A stretch of 16,437 nt of DNA from Haloarculaceae archaeon (GCA_028274885.1 JAQCMX010000248.1:1-16437); one strand, 5' to 3'; numbered from the stretch's first letter, positions 6,966 to 13,720 are shown. The notes: generated by a model from the sequence alone, not told the origin. Numbers and translations are program-made.

Positions 6966-7538
6966 TCACTCGAAGGGAACGTCGTCCATCGAGACGACCT
7001 GGCCGAACAGCCAGTCGGCGTGATCGAGGGCGTACTCGCGGTCGTCCTCTTCGATGTAGCCAATCGCATCCTCGACCAGCAGCGGCCGGTAGTCACGGAG
7101 TCCAGCTGAACCCGCGGTGTGCAGGACACAGACGTTCGCGAGCGTGCCGCCAAACACCAGATCGGTGACCCCGTGAGCGTCGAGATACCCCTCGAGTTGG
7201 GTCTGATAGAACGCGTCGTAGGTGTGTTTGACCACCACTTCCTCCTCCTCACGCGGGTCGAGTTCCTCGACGAGTTTGGCTTCCCATGACCCCTCGAGGA
7301 CGTGTTCGCCCCACCGCTCGAACTCGTCGTAGTAGTGAGCGCCATCGAACTGCTCGGTCGGATGAACGTCACGGGTGTAGACCACGTTTGCGCCGGCCTC
7401 CCGAGCCCGGTCGACCAGTTTGGCACATCCCTCGATCACCGATTCGCTTCCGGGAGCGTACAGGCTTCCGTCGGGATGACAGAACCCGTTTTGCATGTCC
7501 ACGATCACGACCGCTGTGGTTTCCGGATCGAGAGTCAT
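6966..7538 (-). CDS. pncA: nicotinamidase (isochorismatase-fold cysteine hydrolase)
   Basis: This enzyme hydrolyses nicotinamide to nicotinate and ammonia, the first step of NAD salvage. The 190-residue protein carries the catalytic triad Asp14 (VIVDMQNGF), Lys104 (VVVKHTYDAF) and Cys137 (GGTLANVCVLHTA). It also has the metal site that separates nicotinamidases from other isochorismatase-fold enzymes: Asp57 and His59 (RDVHP), and His79 in WGEHVLEGSWEAKL, which aligns with the WPxHCVxGTxGA segment of PncA. Nicotinate phosphoribosyltransferase is encoded close by at 9325, which supports the call. Start ATG 7538 is 23-29 nt below a TATA box on the minus strand, fitting a leaderless mRNA. The gene is divergent from the surface lipoprotein gene. 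Confidence 0.92.
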   Translation of the reverse strand: MTLDPETTAVVIVDMQNGFCHPDGSLYAPGSESVIEGCAKLVDRAREAGANVVYTRDVHPTEQFDGAHYYDEFERWGEHVLEGSWEAKLVEELDPREEEEVVVKHTYDAFYQTQLEGYLDAHGVTDLVFGGTLANVCVLHTAGSAGLRDYRPLLVEDAIGYIEEDDREYALDHADWLFGQVVSMDDVPFE

Positions 7539-7560
7539 ATCCGGATGTCAGGTCTGTACA

Positions 7561-7638
7561 ATAAAAAGTTTGTTCGCCGGCGGTCCGTGAGGGTGGGCCC
7601 CGGAGGAGACCGCCCGCCGGCGAAGAAGGCGTTTTACA
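7561..7638. promoter_or_regulatory. divergent promoters with paired CGCCGGCG palindromes
   Basis: The pncA TATA box (minus strand, 7561-7567) and the lipoprotein TATA box (GTTTTACA, 7631-7638) face away from each other. Just upstream of each lies one half of a perfect 11-bp inverted repeat, TTCGCCGGCGG (7573-7583) and CCGCCGGCGAA (7614-7624). Each half contains the palindrome CGCCGGCG (7575-7582 and 7615-7622). Each palindrome ends 7-8 nt from its TATA box. The symmetry suggests one regulator acting on both promoters, or one large hairpin. Confidence 0.6.
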
Positions 7639-7659
7639 CGTCCAGCCACTTCGGCCTGT

Positions 7660-9267
7660 ATGCGCGGTCTCCTCGTGTTGGTCGTCGGATGTGTGTTATT
7701 GGCGGGCTGTGCCGGACTCGCCCCGGAGGGTGACACCACCCCGGAGCAACCAAGTGACGGCGGGCCAAAAGCCCCGAACGACGGCAAACAGAGCACAGAC
7801 GGGACTGACACCACCGAGAAGCCAGGCGATCCGGAGTCGGGGTCGACATCCAACAGCGAACAGAGCCCGGCGGAAGCTGCAAACGCCACGGCCGACGAGG
7901 GCTCACACGACGATACGACAAAACTGACCGTGCCCCAGAACCGAAGTGATCCCACGAACGGAACCCTCGGTTGGTACGACGGGTACTGGTACGACGATCC
8001 GGTGGCGGTGAACACGACCGATGGGCTCAATCGGACCGAACGTGAGGCCGTGATCGCACGAACGATGGCCCGCGTCGAAGCCATCCGCGGGCTTCCGTTC
8101 GAGGAGTCGGTTGACATCGAGGTGATCAGCCGCGAACAGTTCCGGGATCGGCGGTCGGGGGGTGACGGCTCCTCGGGTACGACTGGCACGAAGACGCTCG
8201 AAGCGGTCAGAGACGAGGCGCTGTTTCTTGTCGGGGACAGCGGGGACGCGGGCAAACAGCGTGAGACAAACCGCGACGAGACGGTCGGCGGTTTCTACAG
8301 TACAGCGAGCGGGGACATCGTGCTCGTGTCCGCAGGCGACACGCCACGGATCGACATCCAGACACTCGCACACGAACTCACCCATGCGCTCCAGGATCAG
8401 CAGTTCGACCTGACCGGAACACTCGCAACGGACACACACGATCGATCCCAGGCCCGACTCGCTCTCATCGAGGGCGATGCGAACTACGTTATGTACACCT
8501 ACGACGACCGGTGTGGTGAGTTCTGGACCTGTTTAGAGTACCCGACCGCAGGGGGAGGCGGCGGCGGCGACCAGCCCGACATCCACATGGGACTGTATCT
8601 GGATTCGTTTTTTCCTTACGCTGACGGCCCCGCGTTCGTCGATGCTCTCCGGGACGGTGGGGGCTGGGAACCGGTCAACCTGGCCTACGACGACCCTCCC
8701 GAGACCACCCGTGAGATAATCACACCCGAGGAGTACGGAACCTTCGAACCGAGCCACGTCACCATCGAGGAGCGCTCGACCGAACAGTGGACGCAGGTAC
8801 AACGGGCCAACGGCCAAGCATCGGAGGTCGTCGGTCGGGCCGGGTTGTCGGTGATGTTCGCCTACACGATCTATCACAGTGCAAACCCCTCGAGGCTGGT
8901 TTCGCCCGCCGCGTTTCTCAACGTCGTCGACGGTGACGTCGATCGCTTCGACCCGCTAAACTACGACCTGGCACTGACACAGGGGTGGGTGGGTGATCGC
9001 CTCCGCGCCTACGAGCGCGGGAACGAGACCGCTTACGTCTGGAAGATCGCGTGGGAGTCCCCGGACGACGCCCGTCGGTTCCTGAGCGGATACAGACAGC
9101 TCCTCCAGTACCGCGAGGGCAAGCGCGTGACGGACACAGTCTGGACGCTTCCGCAGTCAAGCCCGTTCAGCGGGTCGATCCGGGTCACGGCCGACAAGAG
9201 GACGGTGACAATCGTCAACGCGCCGACACGGGAGTCGCTGTCCGCGGTCCACGACACGGGTTCATAA
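7660..9267 (+). CDS. secreted lipoprotein with HExxH motif, Hvo_1808-type surface protein family
   Basis: The 535-residue protein starts with a short hydrophobic signal sequence and a lipobox, LAGC, with Cys17 as the likely lipidated residue. A low-complexity Gly/Asp/Thr/Pro/Glu linker follows to about residue 90, as in haloarchaeal lipoproteins. The globular part has AHELTHALQDQQFDL (237-251) with His238, Glu239 and His242 of an HExxH zinc motif, and ALIEGDANYVMY (268-279) with Glu271 as a plausible third ligand 29 residues later, a gluzincin-like layout. This family is annotated in haloarchaea as a surface protein of unknown role; protease activity is inferred from the motif. Cys287 and Cys293 (about 8518-8538) flank a CGEFWTC segment that could form a disulfide outside the cell. 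Start ATG 7660 sits 22-29 nt below its TATA box. Confidence 0.88.
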   Translation: MRGLLVLVVGCVLLAGCAGLAPEGDTTPEQPSDGGPKAPNDGKQSTDGTDTTEKPGDPESGSTSNSEQSPAEAANATADEGSHDDTTKLTVPQNRSDPTNGTLGWYDGYWYDDPVAVNTTDGLNRTEREAVIARTMARVEAIRGLPFEESVDIEVISREQFRDRRSGGDGSSGTTGTKTLEAVRDEALFLVGDSGDAGKQRETNRDETVGGFYSTASGDIVLVSAGDTPRIDIQTLAHELTHALQDQQFDLTGTLATDTHDRSQARLALIEGDANYVMYTYDDRCGEFWTCLEYPTAGGGGGGDQPDIHMGLYLDSFFPYADGPAFVDALRDGGGWEPVNLAYDDPPETTREIITPEEYGTFEPSHVTIEERSTEQWTQVQRANGQASEVVGRAGLSVMFAYTIYHSANPSRLVSPAAFLNVVDGDVDRFDPLNYDLALTQGWVGDRLRAYERGNETAYVWKIAWESPDDARRFLSGYRQLLQYREGKRVTDTVWTLPQSSPFSGSIRVTADKRTVTIVNAPTRESLSAVHDTGS

Positions 9268-9324
9268 CAAGCGTGTCGGGCACGACTACACAACTTTTTC
9301 CAGTTCCCCGTTGAATCTACGGAT

Positions 9325-10473
9325 ATGACGCAGTTCGACGTGGTTTCCGAGGAGGCGATCACCGATGGACGCGTAACCGACGCCTACTTCAACCGGACAG
9401 TCGAGTCACTCGAACACGCCGGTCGGAACCCACACGTCGTCGCGGAGGTGACAGCCACACAGTTTCCCACCGGTTCCTGGGAGTTGTGTGCGGGCCTGAA
9501 AGACGCCGCTCAACTGTTTGTCGGCCGGGACCTGGACGTGGACGCGCTTCGGGAAGGGCGGCTGTTCGACGGCGGGCCCGTCCTACGGATCGAGGGGCCG
9601 TATCTCGAGTTTTGTCGACTCGAGACGGCACTACTCGGTTTTCTTTCCCACGCGACCGGCGTGGCGACAGCGGCACTCGAGACGCGACGGGCGGCCCCCG
9701 ACTCGCTGGTGCTGAGCTTTGGCACCCGACACGTCCACCCCGCGATTGCGCCGATGGTCGAACGCAGTGCGTTGCTCGCCGGGCTGGATGGCATCTCGAA
9801 CGTGGCAGCCGGCGAGGTACTGGGCCGGGAGGCCGGCGGGACGATGCCACACGCCCTGATGATCTGTTTTGGCCGGGGGAACCAGGAAGCTGCATGGCAG
9901 GCGTTCGATGAGGGGGTGGATGCGTCGGTCCCACGCATTGCGCTGTGTGATACCTACGACGACGAGGTCGAGGAGTCGCTGCGCGCTGCCGGGAGTATAG
10001 AGGATTTGGACAGCGTTCGGATCGACACGACGAGTTCGCGGCGGGGTGATTTCAGACACATTCTCCGGGAGATACGCTGGAAGCTAGACACGCACGGACA
10101 CGAGGACGTGGGAGTCTTTGCGAGTGGTGGTATTGGTCCGGAGACGATGGTCGAACTCCGGGATGTGGTCGAGGGGTTCGGTGTGGGGTCGTACGTCAGC
10201 AACGCGGACCCGACTGATTTCGCACTCGATATCGTCGAGGTAGAGGGCGAACCGGCCGCAAAGCGCGGGAAACTCGGCGGAAAAAAACAGGTGTATCGGA
10301 CCGAGGATGGCGGCCACCACGTCGGCCTCGCAGATCGGACGGAACCGGAAGACGGCGTCGCGTTGCTCGAACCGCTCGTGCGCGATGGCGAACTCGTCAG
10401 GGAGTTCGACATCAGCGAGGCAGCCGAGCGTGCGGCCGCCGACGCCGTCGGTGTCGGGTTCGATCCGCTGTGA
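9325..10473 (+). CDS. pncB: nicotinate phosphoribosyltransferase
   Basis: This enzyme joins nicotinate and PRPP to give nicotinate mononucleotide, the entry of the Preiss-Handler route to NAD. The 382-residue length fits the archaeal type (as in Thermoplasma). Recognisable parts are TATQFPTGSWELCAG (44-58), the FGTRHVHPAIAPMVERSAL stretch (132-150), GLDGISNVAAGEVLGREAGG (153-172) with TMPHALM (173-179), and the phosphate-binding VGVFASGGIGPETM (262-275). It pairs functionally with pncA, from which it is separated only by the lipoprotein gene. The ATG at 9325 follows an AT-rich aactttttc element (9292-9300) 25-33 nt upstream. It converges on the HTH regulator gene. Confidence 0.94.
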   Translation: MTQFDVVSEEAITDGRVTDAYFNRTVESLEHAGRNPHVVAEVTATQFPTGSWELCAGLKDAAQLFVGRDLDVDALREGRLFDGGPVLRIEGPYLEFCRLETALLGFLSHATGVATAALETRRAAPDSLVLSFGTRHVHPAIAPMVERSALLAGLDGISNVAAGEVLGREAGGTMPHALMICFGRGNQEAAWQAFDEGVDASVPRIALCDTYDDEVEESLRAAGSIEDLDSVRIDTTSSRRGDFRHILREIRWKLDTHGHEDVGVFASGGIGPETMVELRDVVEGFGVGSYVSNADPTDFALDIVEVEGEPAAKRGKLGGKKQVYRTEDGGHHVGLADRTEPEDGVALLEPLVRDGELVREFDISEAAERAAADAVGVGFDPL

Positions 10474-10477
10474 GCCA

Positions 10478-10535
10478 CGGTAGAAAGCCTACCGACAGCT
10501 ACCGGCGGTTGCACCCACGTCGTCTGACTGGTAGC
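10478..10535. terminator. overlapping hairpins after pncB
   Basis: A perfect 6-bp stem with 5-nt loop, CGGTAG (10478-10483) and CTACCG (10489-10494), begins 5 nt after the pncB stop. A second inverted repeat, GCTACC (10498-10503) and GGTAGC (10530-10535), reuses the same core. The first is a plausible 3'-end structure for pncB, though no T-run follows it. Confidence 0.35.
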
Positions 10536-10608
10536 GACTCCCACGACTGTTTGCATGGAGCGTGTCGAAAGAGGCTAGTCCAGGGGGTTCGACCGCCGAG
10601 ACAGATTG

Positions 10609-11013
10609 TCACGATTGCTGTTTTGCCGTCGGGACTGTGTCCTGGTCGTACTTACCGCGGAACTCGTCGATGAGCTGTCCCATCTGTGCGTACCAGTCGT
10701 TGAGGAGTCGCTGCATGTTGTTTGCGACGTCGTCGGTGTCGGCCGGATAGTAGACGTGGTAGTAGCCGCCGTTTTCGTAGTTGATCTGTTCTTTCTGGAC
10801 GAACCCGGCCTGCATCAGGCGGCGAATCGACCGGTAGACGGTCGAGCGTTCCCGGTCGACCTGTTCTGCGATCTCGTCGACAGTGAGTGCCTCCTCGCTT
10901 TTGATCAGCACCCGAAAGGAACGCCTGTCCAGTTGCTTGAGTCCGTGGAAACACTCGAGTAACCCCTCACACTCCATATCCTGCCGGAGCATTTCGCTCA
11001 GTGAATCTGGCAT
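10609..11013 (-). CDS. small winged-helix transcriptional regulator, TrmB-like (possible OxsR-type redox sensor)
   Basis: The 134-residue protein has a winged HTH. Residues 43-72 (LTVDEIAEQVDRERSTVYRSIRR, then LMQAGFV) form the helix-turn-helix, followed by a wing (KEQINYENGGYYHVYYP, 74-90) and a C-terminal helix (93-121) suited to dimer formation. Two cysteines, Cys15 and Cys21, lie in the N-terminal helix. From memory the sequence resembles the redox-responsive TrmB-family regulator OxsR of Haloferax volcanii; I could not check this. A divergently read thioredoxin gene is the next gene upstream, which fits a thiol-stress role. The frame is open far upstream, but ATG 11013 is chosen because its TATA box lies 23-30 nt upstream and the extra residues are not protein-like. 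The promoter carries a perfect inverted repeat around the TATA box, so autoregulation is likely. Confidence 0.88.
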   Translation of the reverse strand: MPDSLSEMLRQDMECEGLLECFHGLKQLDRRSFRVLIKSEEALTVDEIAEQVDRERSTVYRSIRRLMQAGFVQKEQINYENGGYYHVYYPADTDDVANNMQRLLNDWYAQMGQLIDEFRGKYDQDTVPTAKQQS

Positions 11014-11025
11014 ACGTCTAGTTCG

Positions 11026-11053
11026 CACTCCACAGTTATAATTTTGTGGAGTG
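11026..11053. promoter_or_regulatory. operator-like inverted repeat enclosing the HTH gene TATA box
   Basis: CACTCCACA (11026-11034) and TGTGGAGTG (11045-11053) are perfect 9-bp reverse complements separated by 10 bp. The spacer holds the TATA box AAATTATAA (minus strand, 11036-11044) of the regulator gene that starts at 11013. A dimer bound here would block TBP/TFB, so this is a likely autorepression site. Confidence 0.75.
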
Positions 11054-11612
11054 TTCACAACACTTCGAGAGAGTTGCCCGTTCCGGCTGAGACGGCTGAC
11101 GTTACTCTCTCCGGTGGGCCTTGCAGGGACCTGGTGACACAGGTGATTCGTGACACCTGGCAGTGGCGAATCACGACGACCCATCGCACCTCCCCGGCGT
11201 TCGGTGGCAGTCTCGGAGATACACACTGGTCACATCTCACTCGCGACGAGGGACACGTCGACAGATACGGAGAGTGAATATTTTTCTCTACGCCCAATAT
11301 AGAGAACATACGATTCCGGAAGAGAGCGAGCAGGGGGGTGGATCGTTCTGTCGACCCGTATAGTTCCTGCTGTCGGTGCGGTCTCGTGCTCGAGCACGAG
11401 TGGAACGGACACGACCCGACTGGCGCGTACCTCGTAGACTACCCGCCGGTCGTTGCAACCGTTCGGACGAGGCTGGGCCCGGTCCCTTCTGCCCACGTGG
11501 ACACGGCAGCGTTTGCCGACGCCGGCGGCCTGATGATCGCCCCCGACAGCGACGTAGAGAGGGGCGACTCGGGCGGAGAGACAGTATTGTTATATTGGGG
11601 AATTCCTACACA
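11054..11612. other. long intergenic region with nested repeats and a coding-like remnant
   Basis: This stretch separates the HTH regulator and thioredoxin genes, and I find no intact gene in it. It contains a GTGACAC direct repeat (11134-11140, 11150-11156) and the 8-bp inverted repeat GTGATTCG/CGAATCAC (11143-11150, 11167-11174). It also contains an 18-bp perfect palindrome CTCGTGCTCGAGCACGAG (11383-11400). A segment from about 11338 to 11580 reads like haloarchaeal coding sequence and is listed separately. An AT-rich patch around 11279-11312 could hold a promoter, but no matching gene is seen. Confidence 0.5.
11338..11580 (+). pseudogene. coding-like remnant without a proper end
   Basis: Frame 1 from a GTG at 11338 gives about 80 residues with haloarchaeal composition and mostly G/C third positions. 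It begins VDRSVDPYSSCCRCGLVLEH and later reads GAYLVDYPPVVATVRTRLGP and MIAPDSDVERGDSGG. The other forward frame over the same bases is arginine-rich, as expected of a shadow of real coding sequence. However, the frame has no stop before it runs through the thioredoxin promoter and out of frame into the thioredoxin gene (stop at 11856). A decayed or truncated gene is the simplest reading. I recognise no family. Confidence 0.3.
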
Positions 11613-11622
11613 ATACTTAAGA
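11613..11622 (+). promoter_or_regulatory. TATA box of the thioredoxin gene
   Basis: ATACTTAAGA lies 24-33 nt before the ATG at 11646. This is the expected TATA position for a leaderless or near-leaderless transcript. A second AT-rich patch (tatattg, 11591-11597) is farther upstream. Confidence 0.5.
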
Positions 11623-11645
11623 ACAAACAGACACTATATTCGTTC

Positions 11646-12062
11646 ATGGCAGAAAGTGACGACGAGCGAAAGCGGATTCGCGAACAGAAACGAAAGGAAC
11701 TACGCGAGCAGGCGGAGACTGGTGAAGTCGCCACAGAGCGGGCCCCAGAGGAACCAGTCGAGATTGATGGCCAGGACCACTTCCAGCGGGTCGTCTCCGA
11801 GAGCGACACTGTTCTCGTGGACTGTTATGCCGACTGGTGTGGGCCCTGTCAGATGATGGAACCGACAATCGAGGCCATCGCAGCCGAATCCGATACAGCG
11901 GTCGCGAAAGTCGACGTTGACCGCCACCAGCAACTGGCCAGCCAACTCGGTGTCCGCGGGGTCCCGACGCTTCTGTTGTACGTCGACGGTGAGGCAGCCG
12001 AACGACTCGTCGGGGCACAGGACCGCGAGACGCTAGACCGGTTGCTGCAGCAGGCAGGATAA
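11646..12062 (+). CDS. trxA: thioredoxin with charged N-terminal extension
   Basis: The 138-residue protein is a thiol-disulfide reductant. The thioredoxin fold covers about residues 42-138, with the active site WCGPC (64-68; Cys65 and Cys68) and the cis-proline loop GVPT (105-108, Pro107). VLVDCYAD (56-63) is the usual strand before the active site. Residues 1-40 are a highly charged extension (DDERKRIREQKRKELREQ and an acidic stretch), probably helical; such extensions occur in haloarchaeal thioredoxins. An additional Cys60 lies just before the active site. There is no signal peptide, so it acts in the cytoplasm. It is divergent from the putative redox regulator at 10609-11013 and converges on the CHAD gene with only 23 bp between stop codons. 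Confidence 0.93.
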   Translation: MAESDDERKRIREQKRKELREQAETGEVATERAPEEPVEIDGQDHFQRVVSESDTVLVDCYADWCGPCQMMEPTIEAIAAESDTAVAKVDVDRHQQLASQLGVRGVPTLLLYVDGEAAERLVGAQDRETLDRLLQQAG

Positions 12063-12085
12063 CGGTTTATTCTGCTGCCGAAATC

Positions 12086-12991
12086 TCACTCGGTATCGTA
12101 CTCCCTGGTGGCCTCCCAGTACCGGCCGAATCGGGCGACCAGTTTGTCGGGTTTCTCGGCAAACAACCGCTCGCCAAGCGGTCGACCGTTCCGATGTAAC
12201 GCCGCCCGCCGGTTGCTGATGATGCGATCGAGTGCGTCGCGGGTATCCGTATCGAAGAGATCCTCGTCGTGCATCATCATGGCGAATTCGGCGAGGTCGT
12301 TCTCGTAGCCAATGACGTCAGAGAGGGTTTTCAACTCCGACCGGCGGGCTTTCATTGGTCCGACCCAGATACTCCGCAACAGTCGGCAGTGGTAGCGATG
12401 ATACTTGATCCGTTTGCGCCACTCGTGAAAGCGCTCGAACTCGGGATCCTCGTAGGCCTCTTCCATCCGGTTGCGTGCCCGCTTGTACGATTTCCGCAGG
12501 CCGCCAGCCACTGCGTCGTAGCCATTTGTCGCAATCGGGAGACCCGAGACCCGTTTACCGCCCTCCACCAGATCTGTGCGGACGTTTTCCAGACGCTGTT
12601 CGAGGTCCTGTCTGGCCACCATATCGTCGCGACGCCCGACCAACGTCTCTCGCGTTCTCCGGAGTGTCTCCTCTGAAATCGTGCCATCGTCCTCGGCGGC
12701 CGGTCGGATCCGGTCGTCGAAGGTTTCGATGGCAGCGTGAGCATCCCGGATGTCCGAGACACGCCGCGCGGCGTCCCGATAGTGGGCGTTTACCTCGCTG
12801 TAGTTCGGTAACACCGGCCTGACCAACCGCGCAACAGCCCGCACCTCCTTACACCGCTTGCGAACCTCGTGGACAGTTTCGTGACGGTCCATGTCGCCGT
12901 CGATGTGCTCGATGCCGGCCTCGACCTTGCCGTCGATAATCCGTTTTATCTCCTCCGAGACCGGTTTTGCTCGCTGGATCGTATATTCCAT
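12086..12991 (-). CDS. CHAD domain protein (polyphosphate-associated)
   Basis: CHAD domains are helical bundles with conserved histidines and basic residues that bind polyphosphate. The 301-residue protein shows the two related halves of the domain, HEVRKRCKEVRAVARL (41-56) and FHEWRKRIKYHRYHCRLL (188-205). Each half is followed by a segment of the type VSDIRDAHAAIETF (78-91) or LSDVIGYENDLAEF (223-236). The histidines and arginines/lysines are in place in both halves. No CYTH or polyphosphate kinase gene is adjacent, so the role is open; storage, localisation or regulation via polyphosphate is inferred. The ATG at 12991 is chosen because a TATTTAAAT box (13015-13023) lies 24-32 nt upstream. 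The frame extends further up but through that promoter. Confidence 0.9.
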   Translation of the reverse strand: MEYTIQRAKPVSEEIKRIIDGKVEAGIEHIDGDMDRHETVHEVRKRCKEVRAVARLVRPVLPNYSEVNAHYRDAARRVSDIRDAHAAIETFDDRIRPAAEDDGTISEETLRRTRETLVGRRDDMVARQDLEQRLENVRTDLVEGGKRVSGLPIATNGYDAVAGGLRKSYKRARNRMEEAYEDPEFERFHEWRKRIKYHRYHCRLLRSIWVGPMKARRSELKTLSDVIGYENDLAEFAMMMHDEDLFDTDTRDALDRIISNRRAALHRNGRPLGERLFAEKPDKLVARFGRYWEATREYDTE

Positions 12992-13014
12992 GTACCGGGC
13001 GATTTTCCCACTCG

Positions 13015-13023
13015 TATTTAAAT
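13015..13023 (-). promoter_or_regulatory. TATA box of the CHAD gene
   Basis: The element reads ATTTAAATA on the minus strand, 24-32 nt upstream of the ATG at 12991. It lies downstream of the orphan gene stop at 13061, so the CHAD gene appears to have its own promoter. Confidence 0.6.
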
Positions 13024-13060
13024 GTTTGCTGGGGGACCGGATCCATCCGGGCACTAGACG

Positions 13061-13579
13061 CTACGATGTCGTGTACGTCAGTTTCGTTTTTTGTTCATCA
13101 GTTGTACCCACGCTGGTGTCGGTCTTATTAGCCCGGACCATCGCTCGGAAAAATCGCGAAAGTTGATACACCCGGTCGATGTCGTACTGTTTTTTTATTT
13201 CGTACTCACGATGCGAGGTGTTCTCCGATGTCGTCGTGGCATCGAACCAGTCTGGGAATACGAGTGCCAGCAGATTTGCGAGTCGGGAACGGAGAGTGGT
13301 GGTTTCTGACTCCGGGGATCTTGCCTGCTGTGTCGGTTGGCTGGATTGCTCTGTCCGCTGTCTTTCTGTGCCGACGTAACCTTCGAGCCGTGCGGTTACC
13401 GTCGCCAGTTTCTGCAAATCGAGATCCGCTGTCGGATCGACACCCGTTATATCGAGTATCAGATCACAGTGTTGCTCAACCCTCAGCCGCCACTGACCTT
13501 GCACGACAGCCAGCCCTGCCACGTCTGGTGAGGATGGGCTCACCGCCGGACACCGGAGGGCGGTGCTCTCATTATTCAT
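13061..13579 (-). CDS. hypothetical protein, no recognised family
   Basis: I do not recognise this 172-residue protein. It starts MNNESTALRCPAVSPSSPDV. Residues about 25-68 look like an ordered helical/strand segment (VVQGQWRLRVEQHCDLILDI, then TGVDPTADLDLQKLATVTARLEGYV). Residues 69-93 are a Gln/Ser/Thr/Glu-rich linker. Residues 97-172 include LANLLALVFPDWFD (99-112) and a basic helix around VYQLSRFFRAMVRANK (136-151). There is no signal peptide or clear membrane segment. Codon use is AT-richer than in the neighbours (ATA, AAA, AGA and TTG codons appear), which suggests a recent arrival or weak constraint. A TTTAATAA box (13601-13608) lies 22-29 nt before the ATG, which supports expression. 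It is upstream of the CHAD gene on the same strand. Confidence 0.6.
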   Translation of the reverse strand: MNNESTALRCPAVSPSSPDVAGLAVVQGQWRLRVEQHCDLILDITGVDPTADLDLQKLATVTARLEGYVGTERQRTEQSSQPTQQARSPESETTTLRSRLANLLALVFPDWFDATTTSENTSHREYEIKKQYDIDRVYQLSRFFRAMVRANKTDTSVGTTDEQKTKLTYTTS

Positions 13580-13598
13580 ATATATATATACGTTTCTC

Positions 13599-13609
13599 TA
13601 TTTAATAAG
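13599..13609 (-). promoter_or_regulatory. TATA box of the orphan gene, with an AT dinucleotide run at the start
   Basis: TATTTAATAAG on the plus strand (CTTATTAAATA on the coding strand) lies 20-30 nt above the ATG at 13579. A 13-bp alternating AT run (13578-13590) fills the space to the start codon, making this an easily melted initiation region. Confidence 0.5.
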
Positions 13610-13720
13610 TCTTTGACCCTGTTGCGAATATTGTCAGACACGCGTCAGACAACTGGACATTCGTCCACGTGGTCGTCTATCTCGTCACCGCGACATCAGG
13701 GACAAAATCACCGGTCGTCG

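Noticed and set aside
10586..10594. GGTTCGACC resembling a tRNA T-loop
   Set aside because: The flanking bases do not form a T stem, and no acceptor, D or anticodon arm can be built around it.
11230..11496. Minus-strand open frame of 88 codons in the HTH-thioredoxin gap
   Set aside because: It has no family motif and no convincing TATA box at its start, and the opposite frame over the same bases looks more coding-like.
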